Part shown: one piece after another, positions 26,346-34,496 of the stretch
How positions within the stretch are numbered: the first letter of the stretch is position 1
How the letters are laid out: every line of letters starts with the position of its first letter
Assembly (NCBI RefSeq): GCF_017876155.1
Contig: NZ_JAGINP010000003.1
Coordinates: forward strand, 1-64,000
Length of the DNA: 64,000 bases
Direction: 5' to 3'
Origin: Azospirillum rugosum
GTDB lineage: Bacteria; Pseudomonadota; Alphaproteobacteria; Azospirillales; Azospirillaceae
Program-made: the position numbers and the translations under genes
Notes under the pieces: generated by a model
What the model was told of the DNA's origin: nothing
Seen by the model: only the letters and a program-made list of their open reading frames with translations
Databases searched by the model: none

Positions 26346-27191
26346 ATGAAGATATCCGACGAATCCCAGGGATTGTTTCCCGACGCCGGGTTGCTGGTCG
26401 CCGATTTTCCCGCGCCTCCCGTCACCGCGGTTCCGGACGCCCGTCCGGAAATCGAGCCCGATTTTGGCGAAGACACCTTCCGCCACATCCTGGCGTTGGC
26501 CCAGGCGCGCGGCTACCGCTTCGCCACCTTCGCCGACTATCACGCGACCGGCGCCGTGCCGCACAGCCGCTGCTTCTTCCTGCGCCACGACGTGGACATT
26601 TCCCCGGGCATGGCCCTGCGGCTCGGCGAGATCGAGCACGAGCACGGCGTCCGCGGCAATTTCTTCTTCCAGTTCAACGCGGAAACCTACTCCTTCTTCG
26701 TGCCGGAGACGCTGGGCATCATCCGCGCCCTGCAGGGCATGGGCCATTGCGTCGGCCTCCACATCGACGAGCAGCTGACCGGAACGGAGGAGGAGGCGAT
26801 CGCGAAGACGCTGGACTGGGTCATCGACTGCGTCCTCCCCATCGACCGCACCATCAGCTTCCACCGCGCGTCGCGCGGCAACCTCGGCCGGCGCTACGAG
26901 CGGTTCCTCAGCGCCTACGACTCCCGTCTGTTCGACGCGCAGTCCTACCTGTCAGATTCGCGGCGCAGCTTCGCCTTCTACGAGCCGCTGATGGGTTGGC
27001 TCGGCGAAGGGCGCCCCTGCATCCAGCTGCTGCTGCATCCGGAATGGTGGGGCGGCGTCAACCGGCTCGACCGGTTCTGGGACGTCCTGCGCGACCGCCG
27101 CTCCGAACAGCTGCGGCGCTACATGACGACCAATTTCCCGAAGGTCTTCGACGGCATGCTGCCGACCGACGACACCAACTTCCTGATCTAG
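26346..27191 (+). CDS. Polysaccharide deacetylase-like (NodB fold) protein 1
   Basis: A 281-aa protein with no signal peptide. It has the metal-motif region CFFLRHDVDISPGMAL, a strand FFFQFNAETYSFF, the second-motif-like GHCVGLHIDEQ, and HPEWWGG near the end. This set is typical of the cytoplasmic NodB-like proteins of capsule and O-antigen loci rather than secreted chitin deacetylases. I chose ATG 26346 with AAGGA upstream; the longer frame has a basic, low-quality extension. A TAAGATTCGAAAAAAG motif is 191 bp upstream. It likely removes an acetyl or formyl group from a sugar nucleotide or lipid-linked sugar. Confidence 0.8.
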   Translation: MKISDESQGLFPDAGLLVADFPAPPVTAVPDARPEIEPDFGEDTFRHILALAQARGYRFATFADYHATGAVPHSRCFFLRHDVDISPGMALRLGEIEHEHGVRGNFFFQFNAETYSFFVPETLGIIRALQGMGHCVGLHIDEQLTGTEEEAIAKTLDWVIDCVLPIDRTISFHRASRGNLGRRYERFLSAYDSRLFDAQSYLSDSRRSFAFYEPLMGWLGEGRPCIQLLLHPEWWGGVNRLDRFWDVLRDRRSEQLRRYMTTNFPKVFDGMLPTDDTNFLI

Positions 27192-27210
27192 CGGGGTGGA
27201 CGGGAGCGAC

Positions 27211-27933
27211 ATGACCCAGACGCGCGTCCGAGTGGCCATTCACCAGCCGAACTACCTGCCGTGGCTCGGCTATTTCACGAAAATCGCCAACGCCGACGTG
27301 TTCGTCTTCCTGGACGACGCGCAACTGCCCCAGGGGCGGAGCTTCGTCCACCGCACCCGGATCCATTCGGCGGCGGGCGGCGACTGGCTGTCGGCGCCCG
27401 TCCGCCGCGCCGAACGGCAGCTGATCCGGGACGTGCGCTTCGCGGACGACGACTGGCGCCGCCGCCATCGCGCGACCCTGCTGCACACCTACCGCCGCAC
27501 ACCGCACTTCGAGCCGGTGATGGCGCTGGTGGACCGCATCCTGGAGGCGGACACCGACCTGCTGGCCGCCTTCAACATGCGCGCGGCGATGCTGCTGGCC
27601 GACCATCTCGGCCTGTCCTGCCGCTTCGAACTGTCGAGCGCGTTCGGCGTGGAGTCCACCAGCGACGAGCGCCTGATCGACCTTGTGAAGGCGGTGGGCG
27701 GGGACACCTACCTCTCCGGCGTCGGCGGACAGAACTACCAGGACCCGGCGAAGTTCGAGCGCGCCGGCATCGACCTGTGGGTGCGCGAGTTCACGCCGCA
27801 CCCCTACGGGCAGGGGCCGGGCGCCTTCCAGCCCTGCCTGACGATCCTGGACGCGCTGTTCAACATCGGGCCGGCCGACACCGTGCGGCACCTGTCCTAC
27901 CAACCGATGGCAAGCCCGTGCCCCTCGGCCTGA
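27211..27933 (+). CDS. WbqC family protein
   Basis: A 240-aa cytoplasmic protein. The start region VAIHQPNYLPWLGYFTKIAN is the WbqC hallmark, followed by DVFVFLDDAQLPQGRSFVHR and YLSGVGGQNYQ. WbqC proteins occur in O-antigen and capsule loci and have been proposed to act in sugar modification, often near aminosugar genes; the reaction is not established. The gene lies 19 bp after the deacetylase-like gene and 16 bp before the phosphoesterase, forming a short operon. Confidence 0.88.
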   Translation: MTQTRVRVAIHQPNYLPWLGYFTKIANADVFVFLDDAQLPQGRSFVHRTRIHSAAGGDWLSAPVRRAERQLIRDVRFADDDWRRRHRATLLHTYRRTPHFEPVMALVDRILEADTDLLAAFNMRAAMLLADHLGLSCRFELSSAFGVESTSDERLIDLVKAVGGDTYLSGVGGQNYQDPAKFERAGIDLWVREFTPHPYGQGPGAFQPCLTILDALFNIGPADTVRHLSYQPMASPCPSA

Positions 27934-27949
27934 TGGCGGAGGTTCAACG

Positions 27950-28780
27950 GTGAGAATTGCCATCCTGTCGGACATCCACGCCAACCTCGAAGCGCTCCAG
28001 GCCGTGCTCGGCGCGATCGCGGAGGAGGGCGTGGACCGTCTGGTGTGCCTGGGCGATATCGTCGGCTACAACACCGATCCCGGCGCCTGCGTCGCCCTGC
28101 TGCGGGACGCAGGCGCGCTGTGCGTCGCCGGCAACCACGACCGGGCGGTCACGCGCCAGATCGGCATGGACGGATTCAGCGCCCGCGCCATCCGCGCCGT
28201 GTTCTGGACCCGCCGGCACCTGGCGCCGGATGACACCGCGTGGCTGTCCGCACTTCCGCTGAAGGCGGCGGTGGAGGGCCAGCTGGTTGCGGTGCACGGA
28301 GCCCTGCACCCGGACATCGGCTGCGAGCTGGTCCGCCTCGATGGAGACGGCGAGCGCCGGCTGAGCTTCGCGGCGCTGGCCGCCCACCCCTCCGGCGCGC
28401 GGGTCTGCGCCTATGGGCACACCCATCGCCTGGGCGTCCACGAATACCGCGACGGCGCCATTCTCGCTCCCATTCTCGCTCATGACGGCGACGAGGTCGC
28501 CCTGCGGCCCGGCTCCTACTACCTCGTCAACCCCGGAACGGTCGGCGAGCCGCGCACGGCGGAGCGCCGGGCGACCTTCATGCTGCTGGACACCGCGCGC
28601 CAAACCCTGTCGGTGCGGCGCGTCGCCTACGACGACACCCTGGCCTTCGCCAAGACCCGCCGCGCCGGCATCGAGCCGCGCCGCCTCGCCGGGCTCCCCG
28701 CCCCCCTGCGCGCCGCGATCAAAGCCGGTCTGCGCAGGGTCGGGCTGTACGAGGTCCTGCTGAAAGCCTTCAATTCCTGA
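27950..28780 (+). CDS. Metallophosphoesterase (YfcE/DNA-repair-like fold)
   Basis: A 276-aa predicted dinuclear metal phosphatase with a GTG start and GGAGG seven bases upstream. All calcineurin-like motifs are visible: SDIHANLEAL, GDIVGYNTDP, GNHDR, LVAVHGAL and YGHTHRLG. No signal peptide. Placed in the polysaccharide operon it might dephosphorylate a sugar phosphate or nucleotide, but it could also be a general phosphodiesterase. It converges on the ligase gene, with a REP-like palindrome between their ends. Confidence 0.88.
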   Translation: MRIAILSDIHANLEALQAVLGAIAEEGVDRLVCLGDIVGYNTDPGACVALLRDAGALCVAGNHDRAVTRQIGMDGFSARAIRAVFWTRRHLAPDDTAWLSALPLKAAVEGQLVAVHGALHPDIGCELVRLDGDGERRLSFAALAAHPSGARVCAYGHTHRLGVHEYRDGAILAPILAHDGDEVALRPGSYYLVNPGTVGEPRTAERRATFMLLDTARQTLSVRRVAYDDTLAFAKTRRAGIEPRRLAGLPAPLRAAIKAGLRRVGLYEVLLKAFNS

Positions 28781-28785
28781 CGCCA

Positions 28786-30105
28786 TCATCCCCTCTCCCG
28801 GGGCGGGAGAGGGATCATCCTGGCGTTGCGGCGGGCCCAGTGCCGCCATCCCATGATCAGGCCGAGGTAGGCGAAGTAGATGCGGTCGTCGGGCAGGTAG
28901 CCCTGGACGGTCGTGTGCGAGATGAACTCCGTCAGGAACAGCAGCGCCAGCATCATGTCCGTCCAGTCGAGCCGGCGGTCGCGGGCCATGGCGACGCAGG
29001 TGGCGACGCCGAGGATCAGGACCGGGAAGAACAGGCAGGCGCCCGCCAGCCCCATCTCCATCAGCACTTCCAGCGACAGGTTGTGCGGGTAGTCCAGGCT
29101 ATGCTGGAGACGGAATTCGCCCATGCCCCAGCCGAGCAGGGGGCGCACCAGCCATTGCCGGAAGGCGAGATCCTGCGCCTCCTCCCGGATGTCCAGCGAA
29201 TGGGTGCTTTCGTTCGAGGTTTGGAGCCGGATGCGCTCCAGCGTGTAGAACTGCTGCGACGCGCCGGTCGCGCCCTGATAGGCCGTAATCGCCACATAGC
29301 CGGCCCAGCACAGCACCACGAGCGCGGTGACGAGAAGCAGCAGCCGCCGCATCCCCGCGAAGAGGCCGCGCGGCGCCAGCAGGAGGCTTCCCGCGGCGAG
29401 CGAGATGCTGAACACCGCGAAGACCAGATGGCCGCGGGCGCCGATCAACAGCAAGGCGAACAGCGCCAGAACGGCGCCGGCGATCGCCAAGGGCAGCCGC
29501 TGGCGCGGCCCCAGGATGACCTGCGACAGGCAGGCGTAGAACAGGATCGCGGCGTGCGCGCCGTATTCCATGTAGTTGTTGCCGTTGACCCGCCCCGCGT
29601 TCTCCATGTCGTTCGGGTCGACGCCGAGCACCCAGCGGTAGGTGCTGTAATAGAGCAGCAGGGCGATGCTGAAGGCGATCATCAGGCGCACCATGCGGCG
29701 CCGCCGCTCCAGATCCTGCGCCAGGACGACGACCAGGAAATAGCTGCTGACCCCGATCAGGACGAAGCGCCAGGCCTTGTCCACGTTCTTCGGCTCCAGG
29801 CTCGACCAGAAGACGCTGATGACGCCGAAGGCCGTGAAGGACAGCATCAGGATGTTCGGCAGGTCGAGCGGCATCGGCTTCAGCCGGCGCGAAAAGATGC
29901 CCCAGACGGTCAGCCCGACCGCGAGGATGAAGAACAGCAGCGTCAGGTCCACGGGGGAGCCCTGGAACTCCGGCAGCATCTTGTAGCGGCCGGCGTAGAC
30001 GAACAGGATGAAGCTGGCTTCGATGGACAGCGCGTCCTCGCGCATCCGCGCCAGCAGACCGGTGCCGGGGTGCCGCGCCGGATGCGCGCGCAACGTGGCC
30101 TCCAT
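28786..30105 (-). CDS. O-antigen ligase / Wzy polymerase-like membrane protein
   Basis: A 439-aa polytopic protein with about ten to eleven hydrophobic segments and a large periplasmic loop (about residues 270-340). The loop and its flank carry RPLLGWGMGEFRLQHSLDYPHNLSLEVLMEMGL (see PLLGWGMGEF and DYPHNLSLE), the signature of the O-antigen ligase/polymerase (Wzy_C) family. It probably polymerises the repeat unit flipped by Wzx. The last eight residues (PLPPRERG) are encoded by a REP-like palindrome. A GATAAGATGG motif lies 26 bp before the ATG. Confidence 0.88.
   Translation of the reverse strand: MEATLRAHPARHPGTGLLARMREDALSIEASFILFVYAGRYKMLPEFQGSPVDLTLLFFILAVGLTVWGIFSRRLKPMPLDLPNILMLSFTAFGVISVFWSSLEPKNVDKAWRFVLIGVSSYFLVVVLAQDLERRRRMVRLMIAFSIALLLYYSTYRWVLGVDPNDMENAGRVNGNNYMEYGAHAAILFYACLSQVILGPRQRLPLAIAGAVLALFALLLIGARGHLVFAVFSISLAAGSLLLAPRGLFAGMRRLLLLVTALVVLCWAGYVAITAYQGATGASQQFYTLERIRLQTSNESTHSLDIREEAQDLAFRQWLVRPLLGWGMGEFRLQHSLDYPHNLSLEVLMEMGLAGACLFFPVLILGVATCVAMARDRRLDWTDMMLALLFLTEFISHTTVQGYLPDDRIYFAYLGLIMGWRHWARRNARMIPLPPRERG
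28791..28813. repeat. REP-like palindrome inside the end of the ligase gene
   Basis: CCCTCTCCCG (28791-28800) pairs with CGGGAGAGGG (28804-28813) across a GGG loop. It belongs to the same family as the units at 15-39, 19631-19770 and 46065-46089. It overlaps the final codons of the ligase-like gene and lies between two converging genes, where it could act as a bidirectional terminator. Confidence 0.75.
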
Positions 30106-30342
30106 GACCCTCGCTCCCTTTCTTTTGCCATCTTATCATCGCAGGGCGGGTGCGATGCGCCCCGCTCGAAAAGGGATGAGTCCGCCGCGCCGTGGGAGGA
30201 CCACCGAAAGACGGCGAGCCACCGGAGGGGAGCATGCGGTGCGTTCAAACGTGTACTTCGATAAGGTCATTGCGCCGAAAAGCATAAGAAAGCAAAGTTA
30301 TGATCCCCGGGGCAAATCCGACGATGGGGAGGACCAACAGCC
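30106..30342. promoter_or_regulatory. Divergent promoter region, ligase / glycosyltransferase
   Basis: A 237-bp AT-richer gap between divergent genes. GATAAGATGG reads toward the ligase (30137-30128, minus strand). AGCATAAGAAAGCAA (30281-30295, plus strand) reads toward the glycosyltransferase and is identical to 13590-13604. A further GATAAGG lies at 30260-30266. Confidence 0.55.
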
Positions 30343-31566
30343 ATGCCGGACCGTTCGGACCGATCGGACCGCGTCAAGGTCGTCCACCTGACGACCACAC
30401 ATTTTGCCGACGACGCCCGGATCTTCACCAAGGAATGCGTCGGCCTGGCGCAGACCGGCTACGACGTGGCACTGGTGATCCCGGACAACCGCTACCGCAC
30501 GGACGACGGCCGGCCGATCCGCCGCCAGGGCGTGGACATCGTGGCGGTGGAACGCCCGGTCGGATTGCTGCCGCGCCTGCTGAAGACCGGCTTTTCAGTG
30601 CTTCGCGCGGCCATCCGGCAGAAGGGCGACGTCTATCATTTCCACGACCCGGAACTCATCCCCGGCGGCCTGCTGCTGCGGCTGATGGGCAAGACGGTGA
30701 TCTACGACGTCCACGAGGATCTGCCGCGCGACCTGATGACCCGCGCCTGGATTCCGCTGCGCCTGCGGCCCGTTCTCGCCGGTGTCGCGCGCGTTCTGGA
30801 GTGGACCGCCGGCAAGGCCATGTCCGGGGTGGTCGCCGCCACGCCGATCATCGGGCAGCGATTCCCGGCGCGTAAGACCGTCCTGGTCCAGAACTTCGCC
30901 ATGGCGGCGGAGTTCGCCGACGCCAACGCCGAAGGCGGCGCACCGCCCTACGCGGAGCGCCGGGGCGTGGCCTTCGTCGGCACCATCACCGAAACCCGCT
31001 GCGCGGTGGAGGTGGTCGACGCCATCGGCAAGGTCGGTCGCTTCCCCCAGGCCACGCTGCTGATGGCCGGAAGCATGGGCTCCGCGGAGTTGCAGAAGCG
31101 CATGGAGGCGCTGCCGGGCTGGCCGCGGGTGGACTACCGGGGCCGGCAGGATCGCGCCGGCGTGAAGCGCCTGCTGGTCGAGTCGCGCGTCGGGCTGGTG
31201 CTCTACCACCCGACGCGGAACTACCAGGAAGCCCAGCCGGTCAAGCTGTTCGAATACATGGCGGCCGGCATTCCCCTGATCGTCGCCGACTTCCCCTACA
31301 TGCGCGGCGTGGTCGAGGAAAGCCGCTGCGGCCTGTGCGTGCCGCCCTGCGACACGGACGCGGTCGCCGCCGCCATCGACTGGATCTTCGCGCATCCGGA
31401 GGAGGCCGAAGCCATGGGCCAGCGGGGACGGGAGGCCATCCGCGCCCGCTACAGCTGGGAGAACGAGCAGCGGACCCTGGTCCAGCTCTACGAACGGATT
31501 CTGGCCCCGCGCAGCCCGGCCGTCCCGTCGGGCCTCGTCGGCGGCACAACGGAGAAACCGCGATGA
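30343..31566 (+). CDS. Glycosyltransferase family 4
   Basis: A 407-aa GT-B enzyme. Acceptor domain: KVVHLTTTHFADDARIFTKE, VYHFHDPELIPGGLL, IYDVHEDLPRDLM. Donor domain: VAFVGTITETR, GLVLYHPTRNYQEAQPVKLFEYMAAGIPLI with the conserved glutamates of GT4. The DDARIFTKE start is characteristic of a common capsule/O-antigen GT4 subgroup. GGGGAGGA precedes the ATG. It overlaps the second deacetylase-like gene by four bases. Donor sugar unknown. Confidence 0.9.
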   Translation: MPDRSDRSDRVKVVHLTTTHFADDARIFTKECVGLAQTGYDVALVIPDNRYRTDDGRPIRRQGVDIVAVERPVGLLPRLLKTGFSVLRAAIRQKGDVYHFHDPELIPGGLLLRLMGKTVIYDVHEDLPRDLMTRAWIPLRLRPVLAGVARVLEWTAGKAMSGVVAATPIIGQRFPARKTVLVQNFAMAAEFADANAEGGAPPYAERRGVAFVGTITETRCAVEVVDAIGKVGRFPQATLLMAGSMGSAELQKRMEALPGWPRVDYRGRQDRAGVKRLLVESRVGLVLYHPTRNYQEAQPVKLFEYMAAGIPLIVADFPYMRGVVEESRCGLCVPPCDTDAVAAAIDWIFAHPEEAEAMGQRGREAIRARYSWENEQRTLVQLYERILAPRSPAVPSGLVGGTTEKPR

Positions 31567-32423
31567 TCCGAACCGTCTGGAAGCGCCTCTACCGGGACTA
31601 TGTCATGCCCAACCGCATGGCCGACTACGAGCAGCTGCTCGGCCTCGCCCGCGCGATGGGATACGGCGGCACGACCATCGGCGCCTTCTACCGGGACCTG
31701 AAGAACGGACTGGTGGAGGACGGCCACCGCGCGCTCGTCCTGCGCCACGACATCGACAGCAGCCCGGAGCTGTGCCCGGCCTTCGCCGCGGCCGAAGAGC
31801 GGGCCGGGATGCGGGGATCCTATTTCTTTCGCCTCTCGACGATCGACGTCGGCATCATGCGCGACCTCGCCGCCGCCGGCCACGAGGTCGGCTACCATTA
31901 CGAGGAGCTGGCGACCATCGCCAAGGAGCGCGGCGCCAACCGGACGGCCCAGGTCGACGCGTTGATCCCGGCCGCGCGGGAGCGGTTCGCCGCCAACCTC
32001 GCCGCCCTGCGCGAACGGACCAGGTTGCCCCTGCGCGTGGCGGCGAGCCATGGCGACTTCGCCAACCGGGCGCTGGGCGTCACCAACGTGGTGATCCTCC
32101 AGGACCGCGCCTTCCGCGCCGCCCAGGGGATCGACGTCGAGGCCTACGACGCCGACCTCATGCGCCCCTTCGGCCTGCGGGTCGCCGACACCTACCATCC
32201 CGCCTTCTGGAAGCCCGAGCTGCCGCAGCCGGCGCTGCGCGCGGGCGTCGGTCCCGGCTACATCCTCACGCACCCGCGGCAATGGGGGCGGCAACCGCTG
32301 TGCAACGCGCGGGACGATCTTTTGCGACTGGTGGAAGGCGCGCTGTTCACCCTGGGGATCCCGCGCGCCGGCGGCGGCGCGGGACAACGTGCGGTGCCCC
32401 CCGCCGCCTGCGATCCAACCTGA
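31563..32423 (+). CDS. Polysaccharide deacetylase-like (NodB fold) protein 2
   Basis: A 286-aa cytoplasmic protein translationally coupled (ATGA) to the glycosyltransferase. It carries ALVLRHDIDSSPELCPAF, GMRGSYFFRLSTIDVGIM and GHEVGYHYEELATIAKERG, matching metal and catalytic regions of the NodB superfamily, and later AASHGDFANRALG. It shares the LRHDxD core with the protein at 26346 but is otherwise divergent. Likely a sugar N- or O-deacetylase of the polysaccharide pathway. The tail is Gly/Ala/Pro-rich. Confidence 0.8.
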   Translation: MIRTVWKRLYRDYVMPNRMADYEQLLGLARAMGYGGTTIGAFYRDLKNGLVEDGHRALVLRHDIDSSPELCPAFAAAEERAGMRGSYFFRLSTIDVGIMRDLAAAGHEVGYHYEELATIAKERGANRTAQVDALIPAARERFAANLAALRERTRLPLRVAASHGDFANRALGVTNVVILQDRAFRAAQGIDVEAYDADLMRPFGLRVADTYHPAFWKPELPQPALRAGVGPGYILTHPRQWGRQPLCNARDDLLRLVEGALFTLGIPRAGGGAGQRAVPPAACDPT

Positions 32424-32650
32424 CACGCAAAGTCTTCAGCTGCCCGGCCGGACGTCAAGGCCTTCCACCGTCTTACACCGCCGAGATCAGCCCATCGCAA
32501 AGGGAGTCGCCTGAATGCCGATTTCTTTTTGGGCGCCGAAATTGCCATCGTTTCCTTCACGGTAAGATAACAAAAGGCCATGGCGTATGACGCCGGAAGC
32601 GGCCTTTCGTCCATCGCAGGCGCGTCCACGCAAAGGGGTGATGCCGCAGA

Positions 32651-33868
32651 ATGAAGACGATCCAAGAAAAGGGACTCCGTGAAAGGCCGCTGGCCTTCGT
32701 CATGGGCAGCATGAACCTGTTGCGCCCGGTCGGCCTGGCCGGCGCGTCCTGCGTCGCGGTGGCGGCGCCCGGTTCTCCGACCGTTCACTCCCGCTTCACG
32801 CGCGGGGTGCTTCCGTGGGTGGATTTTTCCGAACGCACGGACGTCCTCGTGGAAAAGCTGGTGCGCTTCGGCGCGGCGTTGCCGGTGCGCCCCATCCTGT
32901 TCTACGAGGAGGACGAGCATCTGCTGGTCATCTCGCGGCACCGCGAGACGCTGGGCCAAGTCTTCCGCTTCGTGGTGGCGGACGCGGAGCTGGTCGAGGA
33001 TCTGGTGGACAAGAACCGCTTCCACACGCTCGCGGAGCGGCTCGGCCTGCCGGTCCCGGCAACGCGGCACCTGCGCCCCGGCGAAAGCCCCGTCCCGCCG
33101 GACCTGGACCTCGCCTTTCCGCTGATCGTGAAGCCGGCGACGCGGCGCGACACGGTCTGGCGGGAGATCGGCGAACTGGGCAAGGCCCGGCAGGTGGAAA
33201 GCCCGGCGGCCCTGCGGGAACTCTGGCCGCGCATGGCCGCCTCCGGCCGGAATTTCCTGGCGCAGGAAATCATCCCCGGCCCCGAATCCCGCATCGAAAG
33301 CTACCACGTCTATGTGGACGCAACGGGCGCCATCGCCGGGGAGTTCACCGGGCGCAAGATCCGCACCTACCCCGTCGCCTACGGCCACACGACCGCGTTG
33401 TCGATTACCGACGCAAGCGATGTCCAGGAGCTTGGCCGTGCCCTGACGCGGCGGCTGAACCTGCGCGGGGTCGCGAAGTTCGACTTCAAGCGCGGGCCGG
33501 ACGGGCGGCTGCACCTGCTGGAGATCAACCCGCGCTTCAACCTCTGGCATTTCCCCGGCGCCCTGGCGGGCGTGAACCTGCCGGCGCTGGTCTACGCGGA
33601 CTTGGCCGGACGGGCACGCCCCGCCACGGCGCGGGCGCGGGCGGGCGTCGGCTGGTGCAACGTCGTGAAGGACTTCGCGGCGGCGCGCGCGGAGGGGCTT
33701 GCGTTGTCGGACTGGCTCGGCTGGGTGCTGCGCTGCGAGGCGAAGTCCGGCATCGCCTGGGACGACCCCAAGCCCGTTTTGCGCAAGTTGCCTCTTTTCC
33801 AAAAGGAGTGGCCCTTTCGGGCGCGCCGGTCCGCCGATCCCGCCTATTGGCAGAAAAACATGCCATAA
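32651..33868 (+). CDS. ATP-grasp family ligase
   Basis: A 405-aa cytoplasmic ATP-grasp enzyme, expected to join a carboxylate to an amine or thiol through an acyl phosphate. Seen: VEDLVDKNRFHTLAERLGLPVPATR (in pieces: DKNRFHTLAE), the ATP-lysine strand FPLIVKPATRR, FLAQEIIPG, and the Mg site HLLEINPRFNLWHFPG. N-terminal residues 15-40 look like a Rossmann-like preATP fold. In polysaccharide loci such proteins can attach amino acids to uronic acids; with UDP-GlcNAc(3NAc)A being made here that is plausible. A GGTAAGATAAC motif lies 84 bp upstream. Confidence 0.85.
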   Translation: MKTIQEKGLRERPLAFVMGSMNLLRPVGLAGASCVAVAAPGSPTVHSRFTRGVLPWVDFSERTDVLVEKLVRFGAALPVRPILFYEEDEHLLVISRHRETLGQVFRFVVADAELVEDLVDKNRFHTLAERLGLPVPATRHLRPGESPVPPDLDLAFPLIVKPATRRDTVWREIGELGKARQVESPAALRELWPRMAASGRNFLAQEIIPGPESRIESYHVYVDATGAIAGEFTGRKIRTYPVAYGHTTALSITDASDVQELGRALTRRLNLRGVAKFDFKRGPDGRLHLLEINPRFNLWHFPGALAGVNLPALVYADLAGRARPATARARAGVGWCNVVKDFAAARAEGLALSDWLGWVLRCEAKSGIAWDDPKPVLRKLPLFQKEWPFRARRSADPAYWQKNMP

Positions 33869-33954
33869 GAAAACGGCTGTGCTAGAGTTGGCCGGCTGCG
33901 GGGGTCCACACGGACTCCCCTTGGCGTTCCGTTGTGCCTTGGGCGTGAGGGTTG

Positions 33955-34449
33955 ATGGCAAAAGCACGCGAAAAGGGAAAGATACCCCACGGCGACTGGT
34001 CGGCGATCCGCACGCGCCACGCGGCGGGCGAATCCCTGGCGAGCATCGCGCGCGACTACGGCTGCACCGGCCCCGCCATCCGCTACATCATCAATCGCCC
34101 CACCGACGCTCCCGCCAGCGCAGGCGATGCCCAGCCGGACGCCGCACCCGCTCCCGCCGCCACGCCGCCGGCCCCGGCCCCCGCCCGCGAAACCGCTCCG
34201 CCGTCCTCACCGCCGACCCCGGCTCCGGGGATCGATCCGGAACTGCGCTGGCGGGTCAGCAGCGAGATCGCCTCGTTCCTGACCGTCTTCGATTCCTTCC
34301 TGACGTCCGACTCCCCGGCCCGCTACGACGAGCTCCTCGCCGCCACCGACCGCCTGATGCGCGTCGCCGCCCGGACCCACATCGAACTGGAACGCGCCCG
34401 CGCCGCGGATCAGCGCGCACGCGGCGCGAAGGCCGGGCCGCGGGCGTGA
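33955..34449 (+). CDS. Small helix-turn-helix DNA-binding-like protein
   Basis: A 164-aa protein. Residues about 10-45 (GDWSAIRTRHAAGESLASIA, then RDYGCTGPAIRYII) look like an HTH of the resolvase/terminase type. A Pro/Ala-rich linker (about 50-90) leads to a helical C-terminal domain (ELRWRVSSEIASFLTVFDSF). It starts at the ATG rather than the TTG just before. A CATAAGAAAA motif is 85 bp upstream, the same core as the polysaccharide units, so this is a candidate regulator of the neighbouring locus. Not named further. Confidence 0.6.
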   Translation: MAKAREKGKIPHGDWSAIRTRHAAGESLASIARDYGCTGPAIRYIINRPTDAPASAGDAQPDAAPAPAATPPAPAPARETAPPSSPPTPAPGIDPELRWRVSSEIASFLTVFDSFLTSDSPARYDELLAATDRLMRVAARTHIELERARAADQRARGAKAGPRA

Positions 34450-34496
34450 CCTGTTTTCCCCCTCCCTTGAGGAGGTTTTTGCGGTAGGGCCAGGTT

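Noticed and set aside
13726..33868. A WbpI-type 2-epimerase that would convert the product to the manno form
   Set aside because: No protein in the locus has the UDP-GlcNAc 2-epimerase motifs; the only epimerase is an SDR at 25080.
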